A stretch of 64,000 nt of DNA, from positions 1,734,757 to 1,798,756 of the forward strand of contig JALUTQ010000041.1 of assembly GCA_032718865.1 (NCBI GenBank), written 5' to 3'. The stretch is from Tilletia caries. Taxonomy: Eukaryota > Basidiomycota > Exobasidiomycetes > Tilletiales > Tilletiaceae. Made by a program: the position numbers and the translations under genes. How positions within the stretch are numbered: position 1 is the first letter of the stretch; every line of letters begins with the position of its first letter. Shown here piece after piece: positions 36,311 to 48,919 of this stretch. The notes below the pieces were generated by a model. The model was given only the letters and a program-made list of their open reading frames with translations, was not told where the DNA came from and made no database searches.

Positions 36311-39300
36311 CCGTTCGCTACTACGCTGTTCTGACGTTCTGGCTCTTACCTCTGCTAGCGTCTCTCCAGTCTCCTGAATCTCCTAGAGACCGAGTAGCCG
36401 CCATCCTTGCGGGTGTCGAGGTCGATAGACATCCAGGAGCCCATTCCGTCCATATCCACCGTACACTGGAACATGGACGGCATCTCCGTCCCTACTCCCT
36501 CCAGGGTTGTGCGTCCTTCTTCGTCTCCCCCCACAGCTCCACCATCCATCCGATCTAACGGCGTTACCCACTTGCGTCACGCCGCCGCCCAAGCAGGCAG
36601 CAGCAGCAGTAGTGAGTCGCGAGATCTTTTTAGGCACGTATAATTACCATGAGTGCCCTTCAGAGCAGCATTCTCAATCAACCAGTCACATCTATGCCTC
36701 TGTTTTTCTGTTCCACACTTCCTCTTACTTCATCATTCATATTTCATGCAATTCGAGCCCATTATTGATTGATTATCGATTGTCCATCGCCTGAATGCCG
36801 GAAGCCCGCCAGAATGCCACATGTTCATGACCGATTAGGTCAGTCCACATTCCACGGGCCACGGTTGGGCGGTGGGCCGAAGGCTCTTCCAGACTTGTTA
36901 TATTAAAGGATGTTATCATATTCTGCGGCGCTGTGTGTACTTGGGCCCAAAGGAGTGAAAGCTGGACGTCTGAATCTGAGAATCCGGTAGCAACACCGAC
37001 CGGGAGTCCACCGCTGAGTTGAAAGGCCCTTCCTTTGTTCACTGGCCGAGGAAACGTGCACAAGGGGGTCGATAATTCAGTATACAGAGCTCTGGAATCC
37101 TGATCGCCCAAGCAGAGAAATCATCGATTCCGTGGTCATATGAAGCGCAAACGATCAAGCGTGGACGACCCTTATACGTTGGCGATACTGCGCACCGTAC
37201 CGTGCCGTGCCTCGTCCTCGTCTTTGCTGGGATTCTCGACGTGCCGTCAAACGACCAAACGGCCTCGAGCAAAAGAATGCTCGCTGCCACCGGCGCGATA
37301 GCAGTTGGGACCCATCTATCGAAGTAGTCCTAGTGGAGTGGAGAGCAGATGATTCAGATCAGAAGTCGAGTGCCGCCGCAGGCACCTACTGAGTGGTCTG
37401 CCAGAGGCCTGCTGCACAACCTGATAGACCGGGTCCTGCTCCGGCGAGGACACCATCCTTTTTCCGGGTGCTAGCCTGGACCTCATCCTAGGCAGGTCGT
37501 CGTTCATCGACTATAACGAGGCGGAAATCGAGTGCGAACGGGGGCTGATGAGGACAAGGACGACCTTGCGTACGACGTTGCCAGCAGAGAACCGCAAGTA
37601 CCGCTAAGTCCTCTGAGCCGGGCCAAGGGGATGGTCGCATCCACCATCCGGTTCCTTCGACTCCTGTTCACGAACCCGTCCTCGAGTACAGGCCAGAAAT
37701 ATTGAAAGACCCCGCGCTGAGGCTCTCACTTAGTCGCTTCATGCCGCGGCAGGCAGTAAGGCCAAGTCGACGGATCCCCGGATATAGATCCTAGATGGAC
37801 AACACCGATCTTGAATGGTACTGCATACCGGATCCCCGCCTTACGACGGATGGTTCGAAGTCTGAAGCGATTTGAAGGCTGCGGAGGGGATGTTCGACCC
37901 GTTGCTGCATTCGTCCGCCGCCAAGATGGCCCTGCTGAGATTCTTGTCGTTCAAGGATAGCTGGGACAGGTTGGGAGGATAGAGAGTAAACGGAGACCTG
38001 GTGCTGGGAATCAACCAAAGAAGGAGTTCAGCGTTCAGCTTGGGTTTTTGGGCCAGCGGGCGGCGGAAAAACAGCGAGAAGAAAGGAGGCCACGGTCAGC
38101 ATCTTGGCTCTCAAGCACTGCCCACCAGCCCACCGGCGACAAGTACCGGCGAAGTTGAGCTGTTCCGACGTCATTAGACGTGATCCTCAGCTTCAGGCTT
38201 CCAACTGCCGCGGATGGCGGATGTGACGAGCCGCGAGGAGATGCTGGTGGCAGGTGGCAGGATGAAGCAGATGATCGACGTCCACACATTATTATTGATC
38301 CGACGCTTTCATTCACGAGGAACCGACGCTGTCCTCTCCGCCCAGCGTTATGCACCTTGTTCCGCGCAGCCTGCGGCCATGTCCCATGCGGAGTCCGTCG
38401 CCACGCTGTTGTGTGTATGTATGGTCTACAGATGACTGATGAGGATCAACCCACCCGAGACAAGTCCGACGAAGAAGTGGGAAGTCAGTGGGAACCCTGC
38501 TTGGCAGCTTGGGCATCACCGCATCACCGCCACATGGAGCTCACAAGGCCGCCTCCTCCTTATTTCCGGAAAATCAGCTCACCGCTCACCACTCCCATCC
38601 TTGGCACTTGGCAGCATTGGCATTGCCCTTCCCCCTCCTCCGCATCTTTCAGCCACCCTACTGTCCAAGGTCCACTCACACTCACCTTCCTCGTCCTTCC
38701 CAGCAGCTGGGAGTTATGTGCTGGATGCAGCAGTCCGTGCGAAAAAAACATCGTACCACTCTGATCTGCATCGCGCTGGGTGCATGGCCCAAACTTTCCA
38801 CCCATTGTTCAGTTTTCCAAGACTCGACGAGAGCTAACTCTGCATCTCCGCTCCCCATTTACTTACCTTGGCTGACGCGCTGACCTCCTCTCTCGCTCTC
38901 CTCCATGCGCTCAGTCTTCTTTGCTCATTACGTTATGCCGTAGTGCACATTCTTGCTCCGTCTTCACCATCCTCCAAGCCTTTCACACATCTTCTCAAAT
39001 CTCAGATCTCAGGCCCAAGCCAGTGCTCAGCGCTCAGTATCCTCTTCGACCTTCCTTGGCAGGACCCGAAGCACATGACTTGGCTCACGTCTTCCCGAAT
39101 TATCGAAGTCGCCGCCGCTCATTCGCGCACGGCGCCAGGGCTTCCGGCGCCTCAGTAGCTGGTCACTTCATCGCTTCATCTGTCAGTCACCGATGCGAAA
39201 AGGTACTTAAGCGCCTGCTATGGCAACAGCGGATGAGGGTTGTTAGATCTGCATCCCCACCACAGGCCTTCTCCGCTTACCCACCTTCACACACCTCACA

Positions 39301-39330
39301 TACCTTCAAGCGCCCTACTTCCTGGTCGCC
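36311..39330. other. Gene remnants and upstream region of the CHRD gene
   Basis: Short interrupted frames occur on both strands. On the minus strand near 37100-37250 a segment reading LIVCASYDHGI is protein-like and vaguely recalls a beta-propeller strand, but it is too short to assign. From about 38200 onward sequence becomes typical promoter-like DNA for the plus-strand CHRD gene, with CT-rich blocks close to its start. No RNA gene is seen. Confidence 0.4.
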
Positions 39331-40539
39331 ATGATCTTCGCTTCCCTCCTCGTCATTGCTTCCACCCTAGCATCGTCGGCCGTGCTCGCCGCTCCGACTC
39401 CGGACCCTCTCTTGAGCATCGGCATCGGCAACGGTCTTGACCTCGACATCAACATCGGCGGCGGTGGCAGTTCCAAGCAGCAGTTTACCTCGGCCTTCTC
39501 CGTCCGGGCCACGCCTGAGACTGTTATCGCCACCGACGGCACCTCAGCGCCTGGTCAGACTGGCGCTCTCGGTCACTACGCCTTCAGGATCAACAGCGAG
39601 ACCGAGGTAATCTGCTATGACATTCGCCTCGTCGGCGTCAGCGGCGCCTACTCATCCAAGGCTCTGACCGCTACCCACATTCATCAAGCCGCTGCCGGCG
39701 CTTCTGGCCCGCCCAGGTGAGTGGCTTCATCTTTGATTTCTAGTCCTGTTAGAGGCTTTAGCCGGTACTGAACTGTTTGGTCTCTGCACAGAATTGCCTT
39801 CCCCAACCCCGCCTTCGTTCGCAAGAACCACCTCGGACAGGAGGTCCGCGAATCTAAGGGCTGCTTGCAGGGTCCCTTCCGCACCGGCGCAAACACCACC
39901 ACAGGTATTGATACCGGCTCGGCAAGTGGATTTACCCTCAAGCAGATCGAAGACAACCCTTCTTCCTTCTTCGCCGACACCCACACTGAGGCCTTCATCG
40001 CCGGCGCCGTTCGCGGTCAGCTCCTTCGCTCCGAGCTTGAGGTCGCAGCGCCCAAGAAGTTCGACGCCATCCTCACAGCCAATGCCCAGCCCGGCAACGT
40101 CGTCAACAACTCCAACGTCGCCGTCCCCGGCCAGAAGGGAGCGAGTGGCAGCTACAAGTTCAAGATCAACCTCAAGGAGAACACGCTCTGCTACACCATT
40201 GAAGCCAAGGGTCTCGAAGGCGAGTACTTCTCCCCCGCCAAGACGGCCACCCACGTTCACTTCGCAGCCCAGGGTGTTTCTGGACCTCCTCGCCTCTCAT
40301 TCCGCAACCCTCAACCCGTCAAGAGCCTTTTGAACAACAAAGTGCGACGATCAAGCGCCTGCATCAAGGGTCCTTTCACCACCGGGCTCACCAACGCTGC
40401 CACTGGACTTGACACCAGCTCAGCCAGTGGCTTCACCCTCCAGCAACTCGTCGACACCCCAGAAGCGTTCTTCGCCGATACCCACACCGAGCAGTTCGCT
40501 GCCGGAGCCTTCCGTGGCCAGCTTGTCCGGGTCCAGTGA
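39331..40539 (+). CDS. Secreted protein with two CHRD domains
   Basis: Two exons (39331-39716, 39792-40539) encode 377 residues. The N-terminus is a clear signal peptide (SLLVIASTLASSAVLAAP). Two tandem CHRD-type repeats follow, about residues 50-200 and 205-377. Each has the same order of motifs: a Q..G..G.Y.F.IN strand, LCY.I or ICYDI, T..H.H.AA.G.SGPPR, and later GFTL.Q......FFADTHTE.F..GA.RGQL. CHRD was first defined in chordin and occurs in many secreted fungal and bacterial proteins; its molecular role in fungi is not established. The single intron falls within the first repeat just after SGPP, while the equivalent point in the second repeat is uninterrupted. Confidence 0.88.
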
Positions 40540-40977
40540 TCAGCAACCGGTCTCTCGTCGCAATGTTCCAAACCAAACCAAGTTCCTGCATACCAAATTC
40601 TATTCTCGACTCGCACCGTCATCGACAGTTCCTTTCTCTTCTGCTTTCTTTGTGTACGGACACTCTTTCACGCAAACGGATTGAAATCCTCCGCAATGGA
40701 CCATATGGATCGTACTTCGCTCTTTCTTTGTGATCTTCAGCCTCTAACACATGAAAGACATCATAAATGCAAATAGGGTCTCTTATATATATGCTCAGGA
40801 GCTTGGATTGGACTCCCCTTTTAAGGATGTGCGTCTGCTACTTGGAGCGCGCTCACTGCCCAAGAATGCAACACCTTGGCTCCCCTGAAAAAGAGATGTC
40901 CCAGAACAGAAGCAGAGCATAATGCCATATTCAAACCCGGCTCGTTTTCCGCTCGCAGATCGTTGGACAGTCCTTGT

Positions 40978-41663
40978 CTATATCATAAGCGCAGAGTGAT
41001 CAAGAACCTGTCCCCGTCTTGCGCTGACGAAGTCCTCTCTGCTGAGAGTCGCGGACCAGATGTCGATGGGTTGCCTACCCTCTACAAAGACGACGTTGTG
41101 GACGGTCTTCCCTTGCACAAAGCCAAGGGGTAGGATAACGCGCCGAGAAGCCTCATTGCCGACTTCAGCTCGCCATCCGAGCGACTTGACCTGTTGAGCG
41201 AGCTGTGGTGGCGCTTCGAAGAGAATCCAGCAATTTACGGCGTCCAGTGCCTCGGTGAGGTATCCTTGTCCACGGTGTGAGGGGCTGACCCAGTATCCGA
41301 CCTCCCAGAGTCATGCATCAATGTCGTCTGGCCGCCTCCGACGGGTGTGCCTTTGCCGTCTTCGACACTGGAGCCGGAGTAAGAGCGGAGGACGAAGTCG
41401 CGCTGGAAGACAACGAGGGAGCCGAGGATCGTACTTTCGTCTTCACGACGAGTGATGGCCCACGTGAACTTGGTACCTTGCTCCCAGCCTTGCGGGCACG
41501 TCTGTTCGCAATACGAGGCAGCGTGAATTGAGGTGTAAGGGAAGAGCACGGTTGTCCAACGCTGAATTTGAGCGTCCTGACAGGATTGGAAGACTTGGGC
41601 GGCATCTGCGGGCTGGAAGGGACGGAGGAGCAGACGGGTGGTTGCAAAGGAGGCGGGCTGCAT
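40978..41663 (-). CDS. GNAT-family N-acetyltransferase, frame interrupted
   Basis: The N-terminal part starting at ATG 41663 reads FATTRLLLRPFQPADAAQVF, the usual opening of RimJ/RimL-like acetyltransferases, followed by FTWAITRREDESTILGSLVV. The C-terminal part lies in another frame and reads WEVGYWVSPSHRGQGYLTEA, the acetyl-CoA-binding motif A, then NEASRRVILPLGFV and a stop at 40978-40980. The frames change between about 41310 and 41400, and the C-terminal frame has a TGA two codons before WEVGYW. Either a short intron with weak splice sites lies here or the gene has a frameshift. Substrate cannot be predicted. The family call is firm; whether it is functional is not. Confidence 0.7.
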
Positions 41664-42334
41664 CGTGAGTACTATGCCAAAGATGGAGAAGAATGCTTGA
41701 GGGGAGTATGATCAATGTGGAAAGCGATTCCTTATCCGTCAGAGCATAGATCAGTAAACCGTCGAGTCATCCTGGCTTCTGCAGAACGCGCTAACGAGCA
41801 ACTTGCAGCTGCCTTACCATGCACCAGAGCACCAGAGCTGGTATGAGAAGTGGTTGTTGCTGGTCACAGGTGCGGAGGGTCAACACAGATTCTGAAGATC
41901 ACAGAAGAAGAAGATGTGTAAGATATGTCATTTTCGACCATGGCGGCAATTGATGCAACAAATACAGGGCCAGGTTCTCTATTTCTGGCGTCGGGCGATG
42001 CGACAATGCGGAGCATCGACAAGGTCCAGGCGGCCCCTTGCCCCTTTAGAAACGACCACTAGGTGGCGCAGTCGGTGCTATGAGACCCGTTCGAACACTT
42101 GTCCAAAGGCTGAGGCACAGCCACTCACCAGCTGTCTCCATTACCAATGAACACGCGGAGTAACGTCGTTTTGGCCGTGTCACGGGGCTGGTCATCGTCT
42201 CTAAGGAGTGCCGTAGCCGTCCAGGATCTTGCCTACGATGTCCTTGAGAATGTCGGGGGGAGGGGGGGGGGAGGGGCGCTGATTGGAATGATTGGCTACT
42301 GGGTTCAGCACACTTCTCATCCGAGTTGATCAAG
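41664..42334. other. Spacer upstream of the GNAT gene
   Basis: No gene is recognised. It includes a G-rich run near 42256-42278 and the probable promoter of the GNAT gene. Confidence 0.4.
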
Positions 42335-43051
42335 CTAGAGGAAAAATGAAGAGCCCACCCACTTGTACGCAATAGAGTAGACGCAGCGGTCGAGTGCGCC
42401 GCCACCCTCGCAGCCAGACAGGCTAGCGCATGCGAGGTACGTTGTGCTTGTCGCCGCCGCCGCCGCCGATGTCGCTGGTGTTGTAAGCTCTGAGCAACAA
42501 GCAAAGAAGCTATCAAGCTTGACGGCCCATCCCGCGGGAATCGTTGTCTTGCACTGTTGCAACTTGGCGAGAAACGTTTCGAGTTCAGGGGACCAGGCAA
42601 CGTCCGTCGAGGCAACAATTGTCCACGATGGCCAAGGAGTCGGCACGACGCCGATGAAGCGTGCCTCGCCTGTCTTGAAGAAGGGCTAGGTTGTGAACCT
42701 TTCCCACATGAAAGAATCGATGGCTCGCTCGGGCGTCTTCTGGCTGATACCGTCGCGCATTTGACAGGTGTCGTTCACTTTGGACTCGATGTGCTCAGAT
42801 CGGCCCTCGGCGTCGACCCAACCTCTAAGAAGAAAGACGAAGAAAGACGAGGCGGGCGGCATAGAATTGTAAGCAGAGACACGAACAAGGATGTTCGTTG
42901 AGACCAAAAGCTCACTATGTACTGCATCGCCATGACACTGGCCATGAACTGTGGGTCCGACCCAATACGACTGACGTCAATTGGATTTCCGCGAAGGTCG
43001 GAGACGGTATGGTACTTGTCGGCCTTAGAATCTGTGCCCGTGATGACCGCC
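42335..43051 (-). pseudogene. Truncated NMT1/THI5-like (periplasmic-binding fold) fragment
   Basis: Minus-strand segments match the second half of fungal NMT1/THI5-like substrate-binding-fold proteins: TVSDLRGNPIDVSRIGSDPQ and FMASVMAMQ (about 42915-43045), then ERAIDSFMWERFTT, then FFKTGEARFIGVVPTPWPSW and TIVAS. An in-frame TAG at 42686-42688 interrupts the last two. The N-terminal half is absent, because only about 50 bp separates this piece from the roadblock gene on the same strand. A splice-acceptor-like CTTACAG precedes the first segment and a GTGAGC donor follows it, so it derives from an intron-containing gene. Function of the intact family in fungi is mostly unknown. Confidence 0.55.
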
Positions 43052-43103
43052 CTGTAAGAGATCGAAATCGGTCAAAGTCCCAGACCTCGAACAGCTTTAG
43101 ATT

Positions 43104-43924
43104 TCACGACACTGTCGTGGATCGCGAATCAGTCAGCTTCACGCCGGACGTCAACGTCGAGTTCAACACTACCGTCGGACTCACCTGGAAGACGACGAGG
43201 ATGAATTTTGGCCCTGCGAATTGGGGGACAATGCGCGAAAAAGGTGAGCGAAGTTCTCTCGGAAGATGTCCTTTGAAGGAGAACTCACCAGGTATGATGA
43301 CTGCTTCAAAGAGCTTGGAGCGCACGCGCAACAAGTCCATTTCATCCTGTCAGACGAAGAGAGAGGAGCCAATTAGAAGCAATGACAACGTCAGCCACCA
43401 CAGAACCAATGCCGAATATTTTTGGGGCTCACCTCCTCATCAACGTGCTGAACCTCCTCATCCCCGACGGCCACGGTACGCTTGACCATCTTGACCAATC
43501 TGATCAGACGCGCGCCCCTCTCATGACTTCCCGGTCCACTGCGATCAAAAGTGGGGCCCGTGGCTCGCACGATCGCACAGTCGGTCCGGGTGAGAACGAG
43601 CGTGCCGATGACGCTGCGGTGCGCGTTGGTGATCTTGGACAAGCTTGGTTCGCTGTCCCACGACAGCGCCTCGGGGACGATGGAGTCGAAAGGGTTGGTG
43701 CAAATGGTGGGGGTGAGGGTCGTAGCGTCTGTGTCACAGGTTGTGTTGGCTGCGTCTGTCGGGTCAGAATGGTCGAAGGAGGCTCCATCGGCAACGCCAG
43801 CGTTGCCATCATCATCATCATCATCGTCGTCGTCGTCGTCCGAGCTGAACGTGCTCCTGGTCTCGTCCACGCTTGTGTATTCGTATCCGTCCTCATCAGG
43901 CAGTAATCCTGCCGAGGGTGGCAT
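43104..43924 (-). CDS. Roadblock/LC7-type dynein light chain
   Basis: Exons 43924-43433, 43346-43289 and 43213-43104 give 219 residues. The roadblock/LC7 domain begins about residue 90 with SLSKITNAHRSVIGTLVLTR and continues LIRLVKMVKRTV, DEMDLLRVRSKLFEAVIIP and KFILVVFQ, the usual final strand. Roadblock proteins are homodimeric light chains of cytoplasmic dynein. The N-terminal extension is disordered, with a run of Asp encoded by GAT/GAC triplets. The first in-frame ATG is at 43924; the frame is open further upstream and looks coding, so an additional 5' exon is possible. The last residues after KFILVVFQ may be read-through of a final intron, since GTGAGT follows directly. Confidence 0.75.
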
Positions 43925-44381
43925 GGGTGAGCCTGGAGGAAGCGGAGCTGTGAGCAAGTCGTGCGGCTTCCGTTGGATGTCCACAGGCGAGATAACGACG
44001 TGCAAGTTTCGCTCGTGGTCGTTGGGAGAGACAGGTGGAGTGAGAATGGAGAGGCCAGGTGCGCGCGTTCTCGAGACGAAGCCCGAGAAGAAGTCAGAAG
44101 AATCGGAGGACAAAGGGAACCCGGAACGCTTCCAAGTGAGACATTTGCTGAAAGAAGGTGGCGTGGGAAAAAGCCCTCGAACGGAAATCGCGGCCGTCTG
44201 GAAACTTGTCCAACCTCGTTGCGCTCACTACTTCTGCTGCGAGGTGGTATGAGCGCTGCAACTTGCAAGTGACCGAATGAAGTGGTGATGCTGGATCACT
44301 GCTTGAAGGAAGACGGTTGGAGCGCTGTTAGGAACGATCCTTTGCTTTCTGTGTTGACTCTCTCTTTCCTTTTCTGTGAAG
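43925..44381. promoter_or_regulatory. Divergent upstream region of the roadblock and CMLE genes
   Basis: The 457 bp separate two divergent genes. The part nearest the roadblock gene is open in its frame and may be coding. The CT-rich stretch directly before 44382 is a typical fungal core-promoter context. No specific operator was identified. Confidence 0.4.
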
Positions 44382-46262
44382 ATGGCGAACGTCCAGGCTT
44401 GCCCTCGCGTCCGTCACCTGCTCACTGGCACCTTCAACACTGCCAATCTCCACCTCCTCGCCTTTGATACCCTCACCCACACCCTCGCTATCACACGCTC
44501 CGTCTCCGCACAGGGCCCACACCAATTCCTCGCTCTCGGAGCATCGACGCCGATAGGTCAACCGAGCCTCGAGGTCAGACCTCAATGGAAAGCGGTCTAC
44601 GCCACTACATGGGCTCAGCCTCCAAGTCTGAGTGCATGGGCGGTCACGGGTCTGGACGAAGATGCGGGCGCCAGCATTGAAATGGCGACAAAGGTCAACT
44701 TGGACTGGCTAAGCACCGTCAACATCAGTGAGTTTCGCCTCACCATGTCAGAACTTATCTCGGAAAAGGAGTATGAGCTGACTTTTGGGTGATGCATCAT
44801 TCCAGCGGCGACGTCGTCCTATGTTCACACGCAACCACCACCATACGAATCTTTCACTGCACCCTCCTACGGCGTTTCTCCCGGATCCGCTCAATACCTC
44901 TACAGCGCTGGCGGGCCCACGGGAGAGATACATCACATCAATCCGCAAACTGGCGCACTCGATGCCAAACAGCAAGAACGTATCTTCTTGCGGGACAACA
45001 GTGAGGAGGCTCTAGGGAAGGCGGATAAGACGAGAAAAGCGTTGGTGAGTGCCTTCCGTGCCAGATTGCCGGCGAGTTATAAGGGCTAATCTGCCAGTTT
45101 TGTGACAGCGATACGGAGCCCATAACATCGACATTAGCGTTGATCAACTGGCCCTTGTTGCTGATCTGTGAGTATCTCACAAATGTTTTGGCTAAGTTGA
45201 AGCGATCGGAACTCATCACGATCTTTCACCCGCCAACAATTGCAGCGGCAGAAACGCCATTCTCACATACCGACGAGACCCCGCCGACGGCACCTTGACC
45301 TTTCTCAGCGAGACCACCAGCCCTCGTGGCGGTGATGGCCCAAGGCATGTGGTGCCCAGCCCTGATGGACGATGGATCTATTCAGTACGTATAGTCACTC
45401 TTTCAGGGCGGATCAAATCAAGAGTCTGACACGACTGACATCATCTGACCTTACCTGTTGTCCAGGTTACGGAGCACAGTAAGTCCTGCAAGATCCCTCC
45501 CATGAGAAGATGCATGGAACTCACGTCTCGCCTCCGCTTTGCTCCTTCTCGTCCTCCTTTCACAGCATCCTTTGTCGACGTCTTCGAAGTCACGGATGTA
45601 TCATCCGGAACGCTCAAGTATCGCACATCACTCGACATCCTACCCGAAGGTGAGCGTCTCCTATCTCCCCGCTGTCCACTGGAGCACGATCACCGCCATA
45701 GCGTCCCAAGGCAACCTAGTTCCTCGTCTGATCATCTGATTCTCAAACACCGCGGGCTACTCTCTCAGGATCCGATCGCGCCTCCTTCCGCGGCGACACG
45801 GTCCGTCTCTCGCCCTCCGGCCGAGCCATCGTCGCAACCACCCGTGGCAAGACGCCCGCCGTCAGAGGTTGGGTCGCTGCTTGGGATCTCGTAACCCTTC
45901 AAGATGCCCTCCCCCAACATGATCAAAAAACGCGGCACGATTCTTCTGACGGTTCCCCACTTTTGACTCGGTGGAGGACACCCACGTCAGGCGGAAAGGC
46001 GAACGCCATCGAATGGACACCGCGATATGCTGCCTTGGACCAAATCACCGCACCTTCTTCCACCCTTTCCGAGAAAGCAGCGCAGGAATGGGGCGATGAC
46101 TGGGCTGTGCTCACCGATGACGCAGAAGGTCATGTCCTGATCCTGAAATGGGACGGTCGCGATCTTGTCGAAGTCGCGCGGACCAAGTTGCCTGGGAAAG
46201 GGGTGCCGGAGCTGGGCGAAGGCGAAGAGGAAGGCGCGAGTCATGCTATCTGGCTCTCTTGA
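44382..46262 (+). CDS. Carboxy-cis,cis-muconate cyclase (lactonase beta-propeller family)
   Basis: Seven exons (44382-44727, 44806-45044, 45109-45167, 45246-45384, 45466-45478, 45566-45649, 45769-46262) encode 457 residues; exon 5 is only 13 nt. The protein starts with the family pattern HLLTGTFNTANLHLLAFD. It contains blades marked by YGAHNIDISVDQLALVADLG, GDGPRHVVPSPDGRWIYS and FRGDTVRLSPSGR. It ends like characterised fungal enzymes, with PTSGGKANAIEW, WAVLTDDAEGHVLILKWDG and SHAIWLS. These seven-bladed propellers lactonise 3-carboxy-cis,cis-muconate in the protocatechuate branch of the beta-ketoadipate pathway for aromatic acids. It is longer than the Neurospora enzyme, mostly through loops. 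No other pathway gene lies nearby. Confidence 0.85.
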
Positions 46263-46471
46263 GGACGACATCTGATGCCTCTTCCAGCGAATCATACATC
46301 ATTTAGCAGCAGCTTAAGCGGCGGAAATCGTACAATTAATTTTTACAATTGGATGCGGGAGAGTCATAGCTCTCATCCAACGCTGAACGTTGACGATGGT
46401 AATATACATGCCCATTTGCCACTCATTCACAGGGAGATCGCTGCAGTGCGCCGCTCGCAACCCCGGAAAGA

Positions 46472-48919
46472 TCACCCACTCCGACATCCCCACCCGCTCC
46501 ATTCGTCACCTTCCAAGGCCTCGTCCCAGGAATACGTCTTCTGCTTGGCCTTGGTGATCTCTCCATCTTCCCCGTCATCGTCTGCACCGCCCTTCCCTTC
46601 TCCTGCTGGACGCGAAGACCGCCAGGGACAGTCCTTACCGCCGTGCACCAACTCGGACCCGTACCATTTCTCCAGAAGGAGGGCGACCGCGTTGCGCGCT
46701 GCGACGGTAGATGTCTCCATCGTGCTGATCATGCTAGTGACGCAATGGAACGAGAGATCAGCGAGGAAAAGGAAGAAAATAGAGATCAGTACGATTGGAA
46801 GCTCCGCAGCAAAAGGAATTGTTAAGAGATAGAATGAGACATACGGCTCGAGAGCATTGACGTAGTACAGCCCTTCATCGAGTTCGATTGGCGGATACTC
46901 CCCAATCGGCTCGAGAACGGGATACGCATCCCACTCTTTCCGGTAGACCCACTTCATCGTACCCGCCCCAAAGAGCTCGGCCAGACGCTCGTCGGAAACG
47001 GGATTCTGACTGAAGATCTTGACGAGGAAGTCGGAGTCGGTGTTGTCTTGCGCTGAGACGGGTGGTGTCAGAGGAAGTAGGGGTGGATTTGGATGCGAGC
47101 TCGAGTTAGACGCTGAATCTGCTTTGGGGAGACGAGGGAGACGGCGAAGGTACGAGAGACTGTTGAACTGATGAAAGCAAGTGGTGTCGGATCATGATAT
47201 CAACACCAACGAACCGCGCGCCAGTCCTCCATCCAGATAGAACTCACATCGGGAAGTTTTCCTCCCTTCCGAGCGCCCACGCCAGTCGTCAGCACCGTGC
47301 GAGCAATCTTATCTCCGGCACCCCTGCCGAAGGACTCAGGCCGAAGTCTCGGAGCCGAGGTGATGATGAGAGTGACGTGCAGATGGACATACGCTTGCGG
47401 AGGGACGGATGTGGCAGCGCGCGAATTGAGGATGGCGATGCCTGTGGAGTGAAAGGGTGCAGCGAGGAAGACAGCGTCGAAAAGGTATCCTTTGCCTGTG
47501 GTGAAACGGACAGCAGCAGACGAAGGATCAGTAAACTTGGGGACTCCGTCGTTGAGATGGAAGATGTAGCTCACCTGCACGCGTGGCCAGATACCACTTG
47601 GGTGGATCCTGCTCCTTGGCCTGTTTCTCGGCATCTTGAGCGGTCGTCCATCCTTGCTTGACCGCCTCGACCCATCCTCCCTCAAATTTGACAAGTCCCG
47701 TGACGTCGCCTTCGCTTTCGCTGAGAATCGTCGCGCCGCTGTGCTTGGCAAAGGAGTCAAAGACTTGCCAGTTTCCGCCGACGATGGAACGTGCGCCGGA
47801 GGCCGCCAGAGAGACGCCTGCGCCAAGTGCGTGCATGAGGTTTGTGTCCTGGCCGTAGTTGACGCGGGTTGCTGCTTCGATGATCTCTTCGACCTGAGGA
47901 CGTGAAGAGAGGTCAGTTAGGAAGGGAAACGAAAGGATGGGATAGAAAGATGATCGGATGAACGCACAAAGAGCTTACCGACGCCCTTGCTGTAGAACCA
48001 AGAGTCGGCCGTCTGAGAGGTCAGTCGGTCAAACTTGAGTCGACCGGCCAAAGATTCGATTGAGCGCCACGGAAAGCCAGAGATCGTCGAGTACTTTGAT
48101 TCGCCCTTTTCTGGATTCGTCTTGGGTCTGTGGAGGAACGTGGGATCATACAAGGTGGTGAAGGTGCCGACAAGATCTGCGACGAGGTTGCGCATGGTCA
48201 TCGGCGAGTAGCCGTATCGCCAGACCATCCGGGCCGAGTTCCACCACGAGCCGTCGAGCCCTTCATACACGAATCCTTGACCGTCCCAGACACTTGTGCC
48301 CACAGCTGAGTCATCATCATCCAGGCCAATACCTCCCTGGGTGGTATTCAGGCCGAAGAGCTTGGCTGCCCGGGCCTGTCCAACGATCATGACAGCATCA
48401 GCGCGTGCACACACAGAGATGTAGAGGGAGGAAGGGAAGACTGACCATGTTTCGGTTTGCGCCGACAAAGATGGAAGCGCCCAGCTCGATCGGCGCATAT
48501 TCAGGTGGAAACTCAGCTGCTGCCGCTGCCAGCGCGTCCTTGGCTTTGCTGGCATTGGCAAAGGCAGGCACCGTCGTCGATCGTCCTCCGAGTCTGGCCT
48601 CCTTCTCGAACAGAGTGATCTCGACGTCCTGCTGGGCGCGCGAGAGGAAGAAAGCTGCCGACGTCCCGCCCGCCCCTCCACCGATGATAGCCACCCGCTT
48701 CGGTCGCCTGCGGAGAGCAGAGGCATCACCATTGCCGTCGCTGCCGAGGAAAGGGTGTTGCCCTTCCTGTTCTCGAGCCAGTGTGAGAGTCGCAGTCGTA
48801 GTAAGCAGCAGCAGCAGCAGCAGCAGCAGCGAAAGAAGCGGCAGGACAGCGCCCAGAGACGAGAGCGCGCGCATTCTCGACGAGCGCAGCGGACTTCTGC
48901 GCGACTTGCTCGATGCCAT
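46472..48919 (-). CDS. Prenylcysteine oxidase/lyase
   Basis: Six exons (48919-48446, 48375-47968, 47893-47575, 47495-47248, 47167-46845, 46733-46472) give 677 residues. A signal anchor with a run of Leu (about residues 28-39, encoded by a CAG/CTG triplet repeat) is followed by RRPKRVAIIGGGAGGTSAAF, a dinucleotide-binding motif for FAD at residues 74-93. Further family features are LFEKEARLGGRS, IELGASIFVGANRNM, SWFYSKGVGKLF, ATRVNYGQDTNLMHALG and GTMKWVYRKEWDAYPVLEP. Prenylcysteine oxidases release the isoprenoid aldehyde from prenylated cysteine after turnover of prenylated proteins, in lysosome- or vacuole-like compartments. The C-terminal exon carries a charged, low-complexity tail. Confidence 0.88.

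Noticed and set aside
36773..37290. WD40/beta-propeller gene on the minus strand
   Set aside because: Only one short segment (LIVCASYDHGI) is suggestive. The surrounding frames are interrupted and no repeating blade pattern is visible.
43551..44252. Plus-strand open frame opposite the roadblock gene
   Set aside because: It is the antisense shadow of an Asp/Ser-rich coding exon. The minus strand carries the recognisable roadblock domain and splice sites.
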